Source: Streptomyces sp. TP-A0874 (GTDB taxonomy: Bacteria > Actinomycetota > Actinomycetes > Streptomycetales > Streptomycetaceae). Taken from it: a stretch of 64,000 nucleotides of DNA. Each line of letters begins with the position of its first letter. Within the stretch, counting starts at the first letter, position 1. Both the position numbers and the translations under genes were made by a program. Where the stretch lies: NCBI RefSeq assembly GCF_001748085.1, contig NZ_BBZK01000008.1:124001-188000 (forward strand), written 5' to 3'. Under the pieces are notes generated by a model. The model worked only from the letters and a program-made list of their open reading frames with translations. It did not search any database and had not been told where the DNA came from. Positions 17,881-25,823 of this stretch are shown here, piece by piece.

Positions 17881-18439
17881 CGGTGCGGCCCGCTCCACCA
17901 CCTCCGCGAAGATCGTGGTGGCGGGCGGCTTCGGCGTGGGCAAGACCACGTTCGTCGGCGCGGTCTCGGAGATCAATCCGCTGCGTACCGAGGCCGTGAT
18001 GACCTCCGCCTCGGCGGGCATCGACGACCTGAGCCATGTCCAGGACAAGACGACCACCACCGTCGCCATGGACTTCGGCCGGATCACCCTCGACCAGGAC
18101 CTGATCCTCTACCTGTTCGGCACCCCCGGCCAGGACCGCTTCTGGTTCATGTGGGACGACCTCGTCCGCGGCGCCATCGGCGCCGTCGTCCTCGTCGACA
18201 CCCGCCGCCTCGCCGACTGCTTCCCCGCCGTCGACTACTTCGAGAACAGCGGCCTCCCCTTCGTCATCGCCCTCAACGGCTTCGACGGACACCAGCCCTA
18301 CACCCCCGACGAAGTACGCGAAGCCCTCCAGATCGGCCCCGACGCCCCCATCATCACCACCGACGCCCGACAGCGCAGCGACGCCAAGAGCGCACTCATC
18401 ACCCTCGTCGAACACGCCCTCATGGCCCGGCTCAAGTAG
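17861..18439 (+). CDS. cvnD1: Small GTPase CvnD (first copy)
   Basis: The 192-aa Ras-like GTPase is the output element of the conservon. Motifs are the P-loop GGFGVGKTTFVGA (about 19), G3 as LFGTPGQDRFWF (about 86) and the NKxD equivalent ALNGFDGHQ (about 135). The start is GTG 17861 inside the end of cvnC1, so translation is coupled. Protein differences from the copy at 23072 are limited to a four-residue patch (SHVQ against THAP) and the penultimate residue. A long hairpin follows the stop. Confidence 0.95.
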   Translation: MDFASSSGAARSTTSAKIVVAGGFGVGKTTFVGAVSEINPLRTEAVMTSASAGIDDLSHVQDKTTTTVAMDFGRITLDQDLILYLFGTPGQDRFWFMWDDLVRGAIGAVVLVDTRRLADCFPAVDYFENSGLPFVIALNGFDGHQPYTPDEVREALQIGPDAPIITTDARQRSDAKSALITLVEHALMARLK

Positions 18440-18480
18440 CCGGCTGCCGGCGGGCCGACCGCCGTTCGCAACAGACCGCG

Positions 18481-18540
18481 AGATCGCCCGGCGCGCGGCG
18501 GCTGGACCGGAAACGCCAGCCGCCACGCGCCGGGCGATCT
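18481..18540 (+). terminator. Long hairpin terminator after the first conservon
   Basis: AGATCGCCCGGCGCG (18481-18495) pairs perfectly with CGCGCCGGGCGATCT (18526-18540). The next ten pairs inward are complementary except one, giving a stem of about 25 bp. TTTGCG follows. It probably insulates the first conservon from the second. Confidence 0.82.
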
Positions 18541-18855
18541 TTGCGTGCGGAGCCGCGGCCGGCTGTGTCCTTTGCCACGGAGCGCCTGAGCATTCATAAC
18601 GTTTTTGACGCAGAAATGTCGGACATCACATACGCTACGCGCACACCCAACTCCGTTATGCGCAGAAGCGTGCGGCGTTTTCGGCGTAACTTTCCCCGAT
18701 AGCCGCTTTACTCCTTTTCTACCGCGTGGGGCACGCCGACCGCCACTGTTTGGATTACGGACCTGCAACGTGCTGCAATCCCACTGACTTGCGAGTAGGG
18801 ATCCCGAGCAGAGCGGCACACCTGCAGGTGCCGACGCCGAGAGGTTGTTGGTCGA
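18541..18855. promoter_or_regulatory. AT-rich promoter region of the second conservon
   Basis: Bases ~18590-18720 are markedly AT-rich for this genome. They contain the inverted pair CATAACG (18595-18601) and CGTTATG (18654-18660). No gene is seen in the region. It probably carries an independent cvnA2 promoter, since the first conservon ends at a strong hairpin. Confidence 0.5.
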
Positions 18856-21800
18856 GTGAGGCGCAACAGGACTGGCCCCACCTCGCGGGACGCCGCCCGC
18901 GAGGACCCGACGCCGCCCACCGGCGGCGGCACGCCACAGGAACGGTCCGGCCGGTCGGCGCGCCGCCGAAAGAACGTCCGGGGCACCCTCGGCAACTGGC
19001 GTATGGGCCCGAGGCTGAACGCCATCCTGCTCCTCCCCGTGCTGGTCGGACTGGTGCTCGGCGGACTCCAGGTCAGTGGTTCGGTGTCGACTTGGCGTGA
19101 GGCACAGGAGGCCGAGCGCACCGCGCGACTGGTACAGGCGGCGGCCGCGTACGGCAAGGCGCTGATCGACGAACGTGACCGCAGCGCCGCTCCACTGCTG
19201 AAGGGGGACCGGGACAGCCCGGTCGTCCGGAAGGTCCAGGCGACCACCGACACGGCCGCCGAGGTCTTCCACACCCGGGCCCGCGAGGTGCCCGACAAGC
19301 CGGGCCTGCAACGGCGGCTGAAGGCCTTCGAGGAGGCCGAGCGGGGGCTGCGGAAGCTGCGCGAGAACGCCTACACCTCGAAGCTGCCGGGGGTGCAGAC
19401 CGAGGAGGGGTACGTCGCCGTCCAGCACCCCCTGATGGAGTTCGCCAACGAACTCGGCCTGGGCACCGAGAACATCACCAGCTACGGCCGTACCGTCTAC
19501 GCCGTCTCGCTCTCGCAGGCGGCCGAGTCCCTGCAACGCTCCATCGGCATGCGCCTCCTGTTGGCCCCGGGACCTGACGAGATGTCGCTCCGGACCCAGC
19601 TCACCGCTTTCACCTCCTACGCCTACCTCGAGGGAATCGCCCAGGAGGAGTACCTCTCCAGCGGGACCGAGGACGACCGGTACCGGCTGGAGAAGGAGCT
19701 GAAGGCAGCCCAGGAGACGAGCCGGGAACACGTCGAGGAGGCCCGACGCAAGGCCAAGGCTGCCGGCAAGTCCTTCACCGCGCCGCCTGAGCTCGATGAC
19801 ATGGTGAAGGCGATCGGCTCGGGGGCGAGCCCGGCCGAACTGCGCGCCATGGGTATCACCCCGGAGAGCTGGTTCGCCGCCTCGACCGTCAAGTTCGACG
19901 CCTACGACCGGGTCGAGCAGGAACTGGCCGACAAGGCGGTGACGGAGGCCGCGAGGATCTCGGCCGACGCGAAGCGGGACGCGCTCGCCACCGGCGCCGG
20001 CGCGCTGGCCGCCCTGCTCGCCGCCTTCGTGATCGCCGGGCTGGTGGCCCGCTCGATGAGCCGGAGCATGCAGCGGTTGCGGAACGCCGCCTTCGACGTC
20101 GCCGAGAAGCGCCTGCCCGCCATCGTCGACCAGCTCTCCCGCACCGCCCCCGGGCGGGTGGACACCAAGGTGCGGCCGATCCCCATCAGCACGCAGGACG
20201 AGATCGGGGAGGTGGCCCGCGCCTTCGACCAGGTGCACCGGGAGGCCGTCCGGCTCGCGGCCGAGCAGGCGCTGCTGCGGGGCAACGTCAACGCCATCTT
20301 CACCAACCTCTCCCGTCGCAACCAGGGCCTCATCGAGCGCCTGCTGAACATGATCAGCGAGTTGGAGAACAACGAGGCCGACCCGGACCAGTTGGAGAAC
20401 CTGTTCCGGCTGGACCACCTGGCCACCCGGATGCGGCGCAACGGCGAGAACCTGCTGATCCTCGCGGGTGAGGATCTCGGCCAACGCTGGGAACACGCCG
20501 TCCCGCTGGTCGACGTGCTCAGGGCGGCCACCTCCGAGGTGGAGAGTTACGAGCGCGTCGAGCTGATCGGTGTGCCGGCCACCCAGGTCCGCGGGCCGGC
20601 CGTGTCCGACCTGGTGCACCTGCTCGCCGAGCTGCTGGAGAACGCCACCATCTTCTCCTCGCCGCAGACCAAGGTGCAGGTCGCCGCGGTCCAGCTGCCG
20701 GACGGCCGCGCCATGATCGAGATCCACGACAAGGGCATCGGGCTCACCGCCCAGGACTTCGCCGAGATCAACGACAAGCTGGCCGATCCGCCGACCGTGG
20801 ACCTCGCGGTCTCCCAGCGCATGGGGCTGTTCGTGGTCGGACGCCTCGCGGAGCGGCACGGCATCCGGGTGCAGCTGCGCCCCTCCAGCAGTCAGACGGG
20901 AACCACCTCCGTGGTCATGCTGCCGGAGGAGATCATGTGCGGGGTCGGCGGCGAACAGCCGTCCCCGGAGGAGGACTTCACGGTCTCCCGGATCGTCCCG
21001 GAGCAGCGCCCCCACACCCCGGCCGGCCCGGCTGCAGCGCGGGGCCCGAGGGGCGAGCCGGCGTTCACCGGCTCCCCCTACCCGTCCCAGCCACTCCACG
21101 ACGACGGCTACGGCGTCGGCGCGCCCGGCCCCTCCGAACGGTCCGCGGCGGCCCCGTCGGAGCCCTCCGCGCGGCAGGAGGGTGCCGGTTGGCCGGGGGG
21201 CGGTCCGGCACCGGCGGAGTACACACCGCCCACGCTGCTTCCCGGGGGGTCGACCGGCGACGGCTACCTGCCGTCGGGGCACCGGGCCGGCGGGTACCCG
21301 GACGGCCTCGGGGAGCCCACCGAGGACGGTCCCTCGGCGGCCCTCCCCCAGCCGGCCGGCCCAGGGTTCCCGGCGCCGCCCGCCGCACCCGGCGGCGCCG
21401 CGGAAGCCGCCTTCCCCGGCGAGCTCCCAAGTCCCTATCCGGAAGCGGTACCTGGCGACCCCTCAGCCGTCGACCAGCAGCGTTATACGCAGTATGATTT
21501 CCTGGCTCACCAGGACGAGCGGACCGAATCGATCAGTCGTGCCGGTCGCTACGAATCAGGTCACGGAGACGAATCGGAATCTGCGACCGATCCCGAGCAA
21601 CTGCCGGGACGCGTAGGCTTCGACCGTCAGGGCCCCTCCCCTAGCGGTGTTGACTCCGTGACCAACGCGGGCCTTCCGCGCCGCGACAGGGGGTGGAAGC
21701 AACCCGGGGAGCCCGATCGGTCGCCGGAGTCTCAGGAGGAGGGCTCACAGTGGCGTTCGCCCAACGACGAGCGCTGGCAGCGGGCCGAAGGGCTCCGGGA

Positions 21801-22026
21801 GCCGAAAGCCGGTGGGATAACCTCCTCCGGTCTCCCCCGGCGAGTGCCCAAGGCCAATCTGGTCGACGGCACGGCAGAGCAGACCTCGCAGGGCGGCCCC
21901 CAGGTCTCCCGCGCTCCGGAGGACGTCCGCGGCAGGCTGAGCAGCCTGCGCCGCGGCGTCCAGCAGGGGCGCAGGGCGAGGACGGACGGCAACGGCCGGG
22001 GTCAGGACCCCGGCCGCAGCACCTAG
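18856..22026 (+). CDS. cvnA2: Conservon sensor histidine kinase-like protein CvnA (second copy)
   Basis: This is a 1056-aa paralogue of the protein at 13267, starting at GTG 18856. TM1 is near 54-74, the extracellular sensor runs to ~375 and TM2 spans about 376-398. HAMP follows, then the same kinase-like core (LRGNVNAIFTNLSRRNQGLI, LLAELLENATIF near 591, DKGIGLT near 625, MGLFVVGRL). A disordered Pro/Gly-rich tail runs from ~700, and the terminal motif GLPRRVPKANLVDG is near 992. The sensor domain is quite different from the first copy, implying a different signal. Codons at about 21470-21660 are atypical (fewer G/C third bases). Confidence 0.93.
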   Translation: MRRNRTGPTSRDAAREDPTPPTGGGTPQERSGRSARRRKNVRGTLGNWRMGPRLNAILLLPVLVGLVLGGLQVSGSVSTWREAQEAERTARLVQAAAAYGKALIDERDRSAAPLLKGDRDSPVVRKVQATTDTAAEVFHTRAREVPDKPGLQRRLKAFEEAERGLRKLRENAYTSKLPGVQTEEGYVAVQHPLMEFANELGLGTENITSYGRTVYAVSLSQAAESLQRSIGMRLLLAPGPDEMSLRTQLTAFTSYAYLEGIAQEEYLSSGTEDDRYRLEKELKAAQETSREHVEEARRKAKAAGKSFTAPPELDDMVKAIGSGASPAELRAMGITPESWFAASTVKFDAYDRVEQELADKAVTEAARISADAKRDALATGAGALAALLAAFVIAGLVARSMSRSMQRLRNAAFDVAEKRLPAIVDQLSRTAPGRVDTKVRPIPISTQDEIGEVARAFDQVHREAVRLAAEQALLRGNVNAIFTNLSRRNQGLIERLLNMISELENNEADPDQLENLFRLDHLATRMRRNGENLLILAGEDLGQRWEHAVPLVDVLRAATSEVESYERVELIGVPATQVRGPAVSDLVHLLAELLENATIFSSPQTKVQVAAVQLPDGRAMIEIHDKGIGLTAQDFAEINDKLADPPTVDLAVSQRMGLFVVGRLAERHGIRVQLRPSSSQTGTTSVVMLPEEIMCGVGGEQPSPEEDFTVSRIVPEQRPHTPAGPAAARGPRGEPAFTGSPYPSQPLHDDGYGVGAPGPSERSAAAPSEPSARQEGAGWPGGGPAPAEYTPPTLLPGGSTGDGYLPSGHRAGGYPDGLGEPTEDGPSAALPQPAGPGFPAPPAAPGGAAEAAFPGELPSPYPEAVPGDPSAVDQQRYTQYDFLAHQDERTESISRAGRYESGHGDESESATDPEQLPGRVGFDRQGPSPSGVDSVTNAGLPRRDRGWKQPGEPDRSPESQEEGSQWRSPNDERWQRAEGLREPKAGGITSSGLPRRVPKANLVDGTAEQTSQGGPQVSRAPEDVRGRLSSLRRGVQQGRRARTDGNGRGQDPGRST

Positions 22027-22042
22027 GATCAGGAGCGTTAGT

Positions 22043-22465
22043 GTGAGTCCGATGAGCCAGGCAGCGCAGAATCTGAACTGGTTGATCACTAACTTCGTGG
22101 ATCACACCCCTGGTGTGTCGCACACCGTGGTGGTCTCCGCCGACGGACTCCTTCTCGCGATGTCCGAAGGCTTCCCCCGTGACCGTGCCGACCAGTTGGC
22201 GGCGGTGGCCTCCGGGCTCACCTCGCTGACCAGCGGCGCCTCCCGCATCTTCGAAGGCGGGCTGGTCAACCAGACCGTGGTGGAGATGGAGCGCGGCTTC
22301 CTCTTCATCATGTCCGTCTCCGACGGCTCCTCACTGGCCGTACTCGCCCACCCCGAGTGCGACATCGGCCTCGTGGGCTACGAGATGGCCCTCCTGGTCG
22401 ACCGCGCCGGAACCGTCCTCACCCCCGACCTCCGCGCGGAACTGCAGAGCAGCCTTCTCAACTGA
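22043..22465 (+). CDS. cvnB2: Roadblock/LC7 protein CvnB (second copy)
   Basis: The 140-aa Roadblock protein starts at GTG 22043, preceded by AGGAGCGTTA exactly as in the first copy. It is identical to the first copy except for His for Asn in VDHTPG. About five nucleotide differences, all in the first ~80 bases, separate the two genes; the remainder is identical. The sequence after the stop is unrelated. Its role is the expected CvnD partner. Confidence 0.95.
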   Translation: MSPMSQAAQNLNWLITNFVDHTPGVSHTVVVSADGLLLAMSEGFPRDRADQLAAVASGLTSLTSGASRIFEGGLVNQTVVEMERGFLFIMSVSDGSSLAVLAHPECDIGLVGYEMALLVDRAGTVLTPDLRAELQSSLLN

Positions 22466-22554
22466 CAGACAGGCGAATGCTTTTCAGGCCACCGCGCCGA
22501 TAAGGTGCGGTGGCGCGGTCCCCAGGAGAGAGCCCGACAGTGGAGGAGGACATC

Positions 22555-23091
22555 GTGGCAACGCCCCCGAGCGGATACCCCTTTGGCGAGCCTGCGCCGG
22601 GTGTCCCCCCGCTGAAGCGCTACAACTTCCCCTCCACGCCGAGCCGTCGCCCGACGCCACAGCGGCAGCCGGACGAGGGGCCGGGTGACCCTCTCGGGCC
22701 GCAGCCGCCGCCGCAGCGGGAGAGTCCTGCGGCGGCGCCCGTCGGGGGCGGCAACCCGCTGGTGCGGCCGTACGCCATGACCGGAGGCCGGACCCGGCCT
22801 CGCTACCAGCTCGCCATAGAGGCGCTGATCAGCACCACGGCCGGTCCCGAGCAGCTCCAGGGGCAGTTGCCCGAGCACCAGCGGATCTGCCATCTGTGCC
22901 AGGAGGTCCGGTCGGTCGCCGAGATCTCCGCCATGCTCTCCATCCCCCTCGGCGTCGTCCGGATCCTCGTCGCCGACCTGGCCGAGGCCGGACTCGTCGC
23001 CATCCACCAGCCCGGCGGCGACGAGTCCGCCGGTGGCCAACCAGATGTGACACTGCTCGAAAGGGTGCTCAGTGGACTTCGCAAGCTCTAG
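22555..23091 (+). CDS. cvnC2: DUF742 protein CvnC (second copy)
   Basis: This DUF742 protein has 178 aa from GTG 22555, chosen because GGAGG stands 8 bases upstream. GTG 22540 is an alternative that adds five residues. The N-terminal ~70 residues are a Pro/Arg-rich extension absent from the first copy. The DUF742 domain follows (LVRPYAMTGGRTRPRYQLAI, HQRICHLCQEVRSVAEISAML, IPLGVVRILVADLAEAGLV). The last 20 bases overlap cvnD2, as in the first conservon. Confidence 0.92.
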   Translation: MATPPSGYPFGEPAPGVPPLKRYNFPSTPSRRPTPQRQPDEGPGDPLGPQPPPQRESPAAAPVGGGNPLVRPYAMTGGRTRPRYQLAIEALISTTAGPEQLQGQLPEHQRICHLCQEVRSVAEISAMLSIPLGVVRILVADLAEAGLVAIHQPGGDESAGGQPDVTLLERVLSGLRKL

Positions 23092-23650
23092 CGGTGCGGC
23101 CCGCTCCACCACCTCCGCGAAGATCGTGGTGGCGGGCGGCTTCGGCGTGGGCAAGACCACGTTCGTCGGCGCGGTCTCGGAGATCAATCCGCTGCGTACC
23201 GAGGCCGTGATGACCTCCGCCTCGGCGGGCATCGACGACCTCACCCACGCGCCGGACAAGACGACCACCACCGTCGCCATGGACTTCGGCCGGATCACCC
23301 TCGACCAGGACCTGATCCTCTACCTGTTCGGCACCCCCGGCCAGGACCGCTTCTGGTTCATGTGGGACGACCTCGTCCGCGGCGCCATCGGCGCCGTCGT
23401 CCTCGTCGACACCCGCCGCCTCGCCGACTGCTTCCCCGCCGTCGACTACTTCGAGAACAGCGGCCTCCCCTTCGTCATCGCCCTCAACGGCTTCGACGGA
23501 CACCAGCCCTACACCCCCGACGAAGTACGCGAAGCCCTCCAGATCGGCCCCGACGCCCCCATCATCACCACCGACGCCCGACAGCGCAGCGACGCCAAGA
23601 GCGCACTCATCACCCTCGTCGAACACGCCCTCATGGCCCGGCTGCGGTAG
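23072..23650 (+). CDS. cvnD2: Small GTPase CvnD (second copy)
   Basis: The 192-aa Ras-like GTPase has P-loop GGFGVGKTTFVGA, G3 GTPGQDRFWF and ALNGFDGHQ. It differs from the first copy only at a short patch (THAP) near residue 62 and at the penultimate Arg. DNA identity is close to complete outside these sites and includes synonymous positions. The start is GTG 23072 inside cvnC2. A perfect 17-bp hairpin follows and separates it from the convergent accE/pccB unit. Confidence 0.95.
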   Translation: MDFASSSGAARSTTSAKIVVAGGFGVGKTTFVGAVSEINPLRTEAVMTSASAGIDDLTHAPDKTTTTVAMDFGRITLDQDLILYLFGTPGQDRFWFMWDDLVRGAIGAVVLVDTRRLADCFPAVDYFENSGLPFVIALNGFDGHQPYTPDEVREALQIGPDAPIITTDARQRSDAKSALITLVEHALMARLR

Positions 23651-23680
23651 CAACCGGGCGCCTGGCAACGGGTCGGACGC

Positions 23681-23736
23681 CGGAACGCGGAAGATCCCCG
23701 CTCTCCCGAGGGAGGGCGAGGATCTTCCGCGTTCCG
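23681..23736. terminator. Bidirectional terminator between cvnD2 and accE
   Basis: CGGAACGCGGAAGATCC (23681-23697) and GGATCTTCCGCGTTCCG (23720-23736) form a perfect 17-bp stem, followed by TTTG on the plus strand. It serves two converging units. Confidence 0.85.
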
Positions 23737-23758
23737 TTTGTGGAGCCGACGGCGCCCG

Positions 23759-23992
23759 TCAGCTCTGCCAGCTGTGCGGTGCCCGGAAGCCGGACTGCCG
23801 CTCCAACCGGCGCCACTGGGCGGAGTTGCGCCCCTGCGGGCGCACCGCGGCCGAGTGCTGGTCCGTGGCGGCGGCCCGGGCCAGCAGCAGCGCGGTCAGC
23901 GCGGCCACCTCCTCGGGTGCGGCCTGTCCCTTCTCGACACGTACCAGGGAGTTCGCGGACTGGTGGTCAACGTTCACGTGAGTCTCCGTCAC
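23759..23992 (-). CDS. accE: Acyl-CoA carboxylase epsilon subunit
   Basis: The 77-aa product starts at GTG 23992, overlapping the pccB stop by four bases (GTGA). The epsilon pattern is present: N-terminal LVRVEKGQAAPEEVAALTALLLAR (split as LVRVEKGQAAPEEVAALTA and LLLAR), then a linker, and C-terminal WRRLERQSGFRAPHSW. Epsilon subunits activate the actinobacterial acetyl/propionyl-CoA carboxylase by stabilising the alpha-beta complex. Position and coupling fit the PccB-associated epsilon (PccE). The biotinylated alpha subunit is not in the window. Confidence 0.9.
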   Translation of the reverse strand: MTETHVNVDHQSANSLVRVEKGQAAPEEVAALTALLLARAAATDQHSAAVRPQGRNSAQWRRLERQSGFRAPHSWQS

Positions 23993-25572
23993 TGCGGCGG
24001 GTTGCCGTGCTTGCGCGCCGGCAGATCGGCGTGCTTGGTGCGCAGCATGGCGAGGGAGCGGACAAGGACCTCGCGGGTCTCGGTCGGGTCGATGACGTCG
24101 TCGACGAGACCGCGCTCGGCCGCGTAGTAGGGGTGCATCAGCTCGGCCTTGTAGGCCTTGACCATGGACGCGCGCATGGCCTCGGGGTCTTCGGCTTCCG
24201 CGATCTGCCGGCGGAAGATGACGTTGGCGGCGCCCTCCGCGCCCATCACCGCGATCTCGTTGGTGGGCCAGGCGTAGGTGAGGTCGGCACCGATGGACTG
24301 GGAGTCCATGACGATGTAGGCACCGCCGTAGGCCTTGCGGAGGATCAGCGAGATCCTCGGCACGGTGGCGTTGCAGTAGGCGTAGAGCAGCTTGGCCCCG
24401 TGCCGGATGATCCCGCCGTGCTCCTGGTCGACGCCCGGGAGGAACCCGGGTACGTCCAGCAGGGTGATCAGGGGGATGTTGAAGGCGTCGCACAGCTGCA
24501 CGAAGCGGGCGGCCTTCTCGGAGGCGTGGATGTCCAGCACCCCGGCCAGGGACTGCGGCTGGTTGGCGATGATCCCGACCACCTGCCCGTCCATCCGGCT
24601 GAGCGCGCAGATGACGTTGGTCGCCCAGCGCTCGTGGACCTCCAGGTACTCGCCGTCGTCGACCAGTTCCTCGATGACCTTGCGCATGTCGTAGGGGCGG
24701 TTGCCGTCGGCCGGCACCAGGTCCAGCAGCGTCTCACCCCGGCGGTCGACCGGGTCCTCGCACTCGACGGCCGGCGGGTTCTCGCGGTTGTTCGACGGCA
24801 GCAGGGAGAGCAGGTAGCGGACCTCCGCCAGCGCCGTCTCCTCGTCGTCGTAGGCGAAGTGCGCCACCCCGGAGGTCTCGGCGTGCACGTCGGCGCCGCC
24901 CAGTCCGTTCTGGGTGATCTCCTCACCGGTCACCGCGCGGACCACGTCCGGACCGGTGATGAACATCTGAGAGGTGTCCCGCACCATGAAGACGAAGTCG
25001 GTCAACGCGGGGCTGTAGGCAGCGCCGCCGGCACACGGGCCGAGCATCACGGAGATCTGCGGGATCACCCCGGAGGCCCGGGTGTTCCGCTGGAAGATCC
25101 CGCCGTAGCCGGCGAGGGCGGAGACACCCTCCTGGATACGGGCACCGGCGCCGTCGTTCAGGCTGACCAGCGGGGCACCCGCGGAGATGGCCATGTCCAT
25201 GATCTTGTGGATCTTCGTGGCGTGGGCCTCGCCGAGCGCACCGCCGAAGATCCGGAAGTCGTGCGCGTAGACGAAGACCGTCCGCCCTTCCACCGTGCCC
25301 CATCCGGTGATCACACCGTCGGTGTACGGCTTCTTCTCCTCCAGGCCGAACCCGGTCGCCCGGTGCCGCCGGAGCGGCTCGACCTCGCGGAAGGAGCCCT
25401 CGTCCAGCAGCAGGGCGATCCGCTCCCGCGCGGTCAGCTTCCCCTTCGCGTGCTGCGCCTCGGTGGCCCGCTCGCTGGGACCGCTCCACACCTGTTTCCG
25501 GATGGCATGCAGCTCGGCTGCCCGACCGCGGGCGTCGCTCGGCTCAGAGGGCGTCTCGTCCAGAAGGGTCAT
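23989..25572 (-). CDS. pccB: Propionyl-CoA carboxylase beta subunit
   Basis: This 527-aa carboxyltransferase transfers carboxyl from biotin to acyl-CoA, giving methylmalonyl-CoA for polyketides and lipids. The N-terminal crotonase-like half contains SLNDGAGARIQEG (about 137-149) and LGPCAGGAAYSPALTDF. The C-terminal half contains DVPGFLPGVDQEHGGIIRHG and RKAYGGAYIVMDSQSIGAD. The Asp at about residue 423 in IVMDS is the position reported in S. coelicolor PccB to favour propionyl-CoA. It is coupled to accE. Confidence 0.94.
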   Translation of the reverse strand: MTLLDETPSEPSDARGRAAELHAIRKQVWSGPSERATEAQHAKGKLTARERIALLLDEGSFREVEPLRRHRATGFGLEEKKPYTDGVITGWGTVEGRTVFVYAHDFRIFGGALGEAHATKIHKIMDMAISAGAPLVSLNDGAGARIQEGVSALAGYGGIFQRNTRASGVIPQISVMLGPCAGGAAYSPALTDFVFMVRDTSQMFITGPDVVRAVTGEEITQNGLGGADVHAETSGVAHFAYDDEETALAEVRYLLSLLPSNNRENPPAVECEDPVDRRGETLLDLVPADGNRPYDMRKVIEELVDDGEYLEVHERWATNVICALSRMDGQVVGIIANQPQSLAGVLDIHASEKAARFVQLCDAFNIPLITLLDVPGFLPGVDQEHGGIIRHGAKLLYAYCNATVPRISLILRKAYGGAYIVMDSQSIGADLTYAWPTNEIAVMGAEGAANVIFRRQIAEAEDPEAMRASMVKAYKAELMHPYYAAERGLVDDVIDPTETREVLVRSLAMLRTKHADLPARKHGNPPQ

Positions 25573-25823
25573 GCTGGGAACCCTACGGAACCTCTACCGG
25601 AAAACCGCCCGTTGACTTCGTACAGTCTCCGTCCCGAATTCCTGGCCGTGTTGGACAGAACCACCACCTGAGCACCCGTTTTCCCACGACAGGGCAGCGA
25701 TTGGGCTGTGGGGTTTCAACAACCTGCAAGGCGCAGTCCCGATGGCTGGAAGGGTGCGGCACCGCCGCCGGGCGGGCCGGCCGGCCCCGGCTGGGCACAC
25801 CCCGCCCGGGCCGGCCGTCGGCC

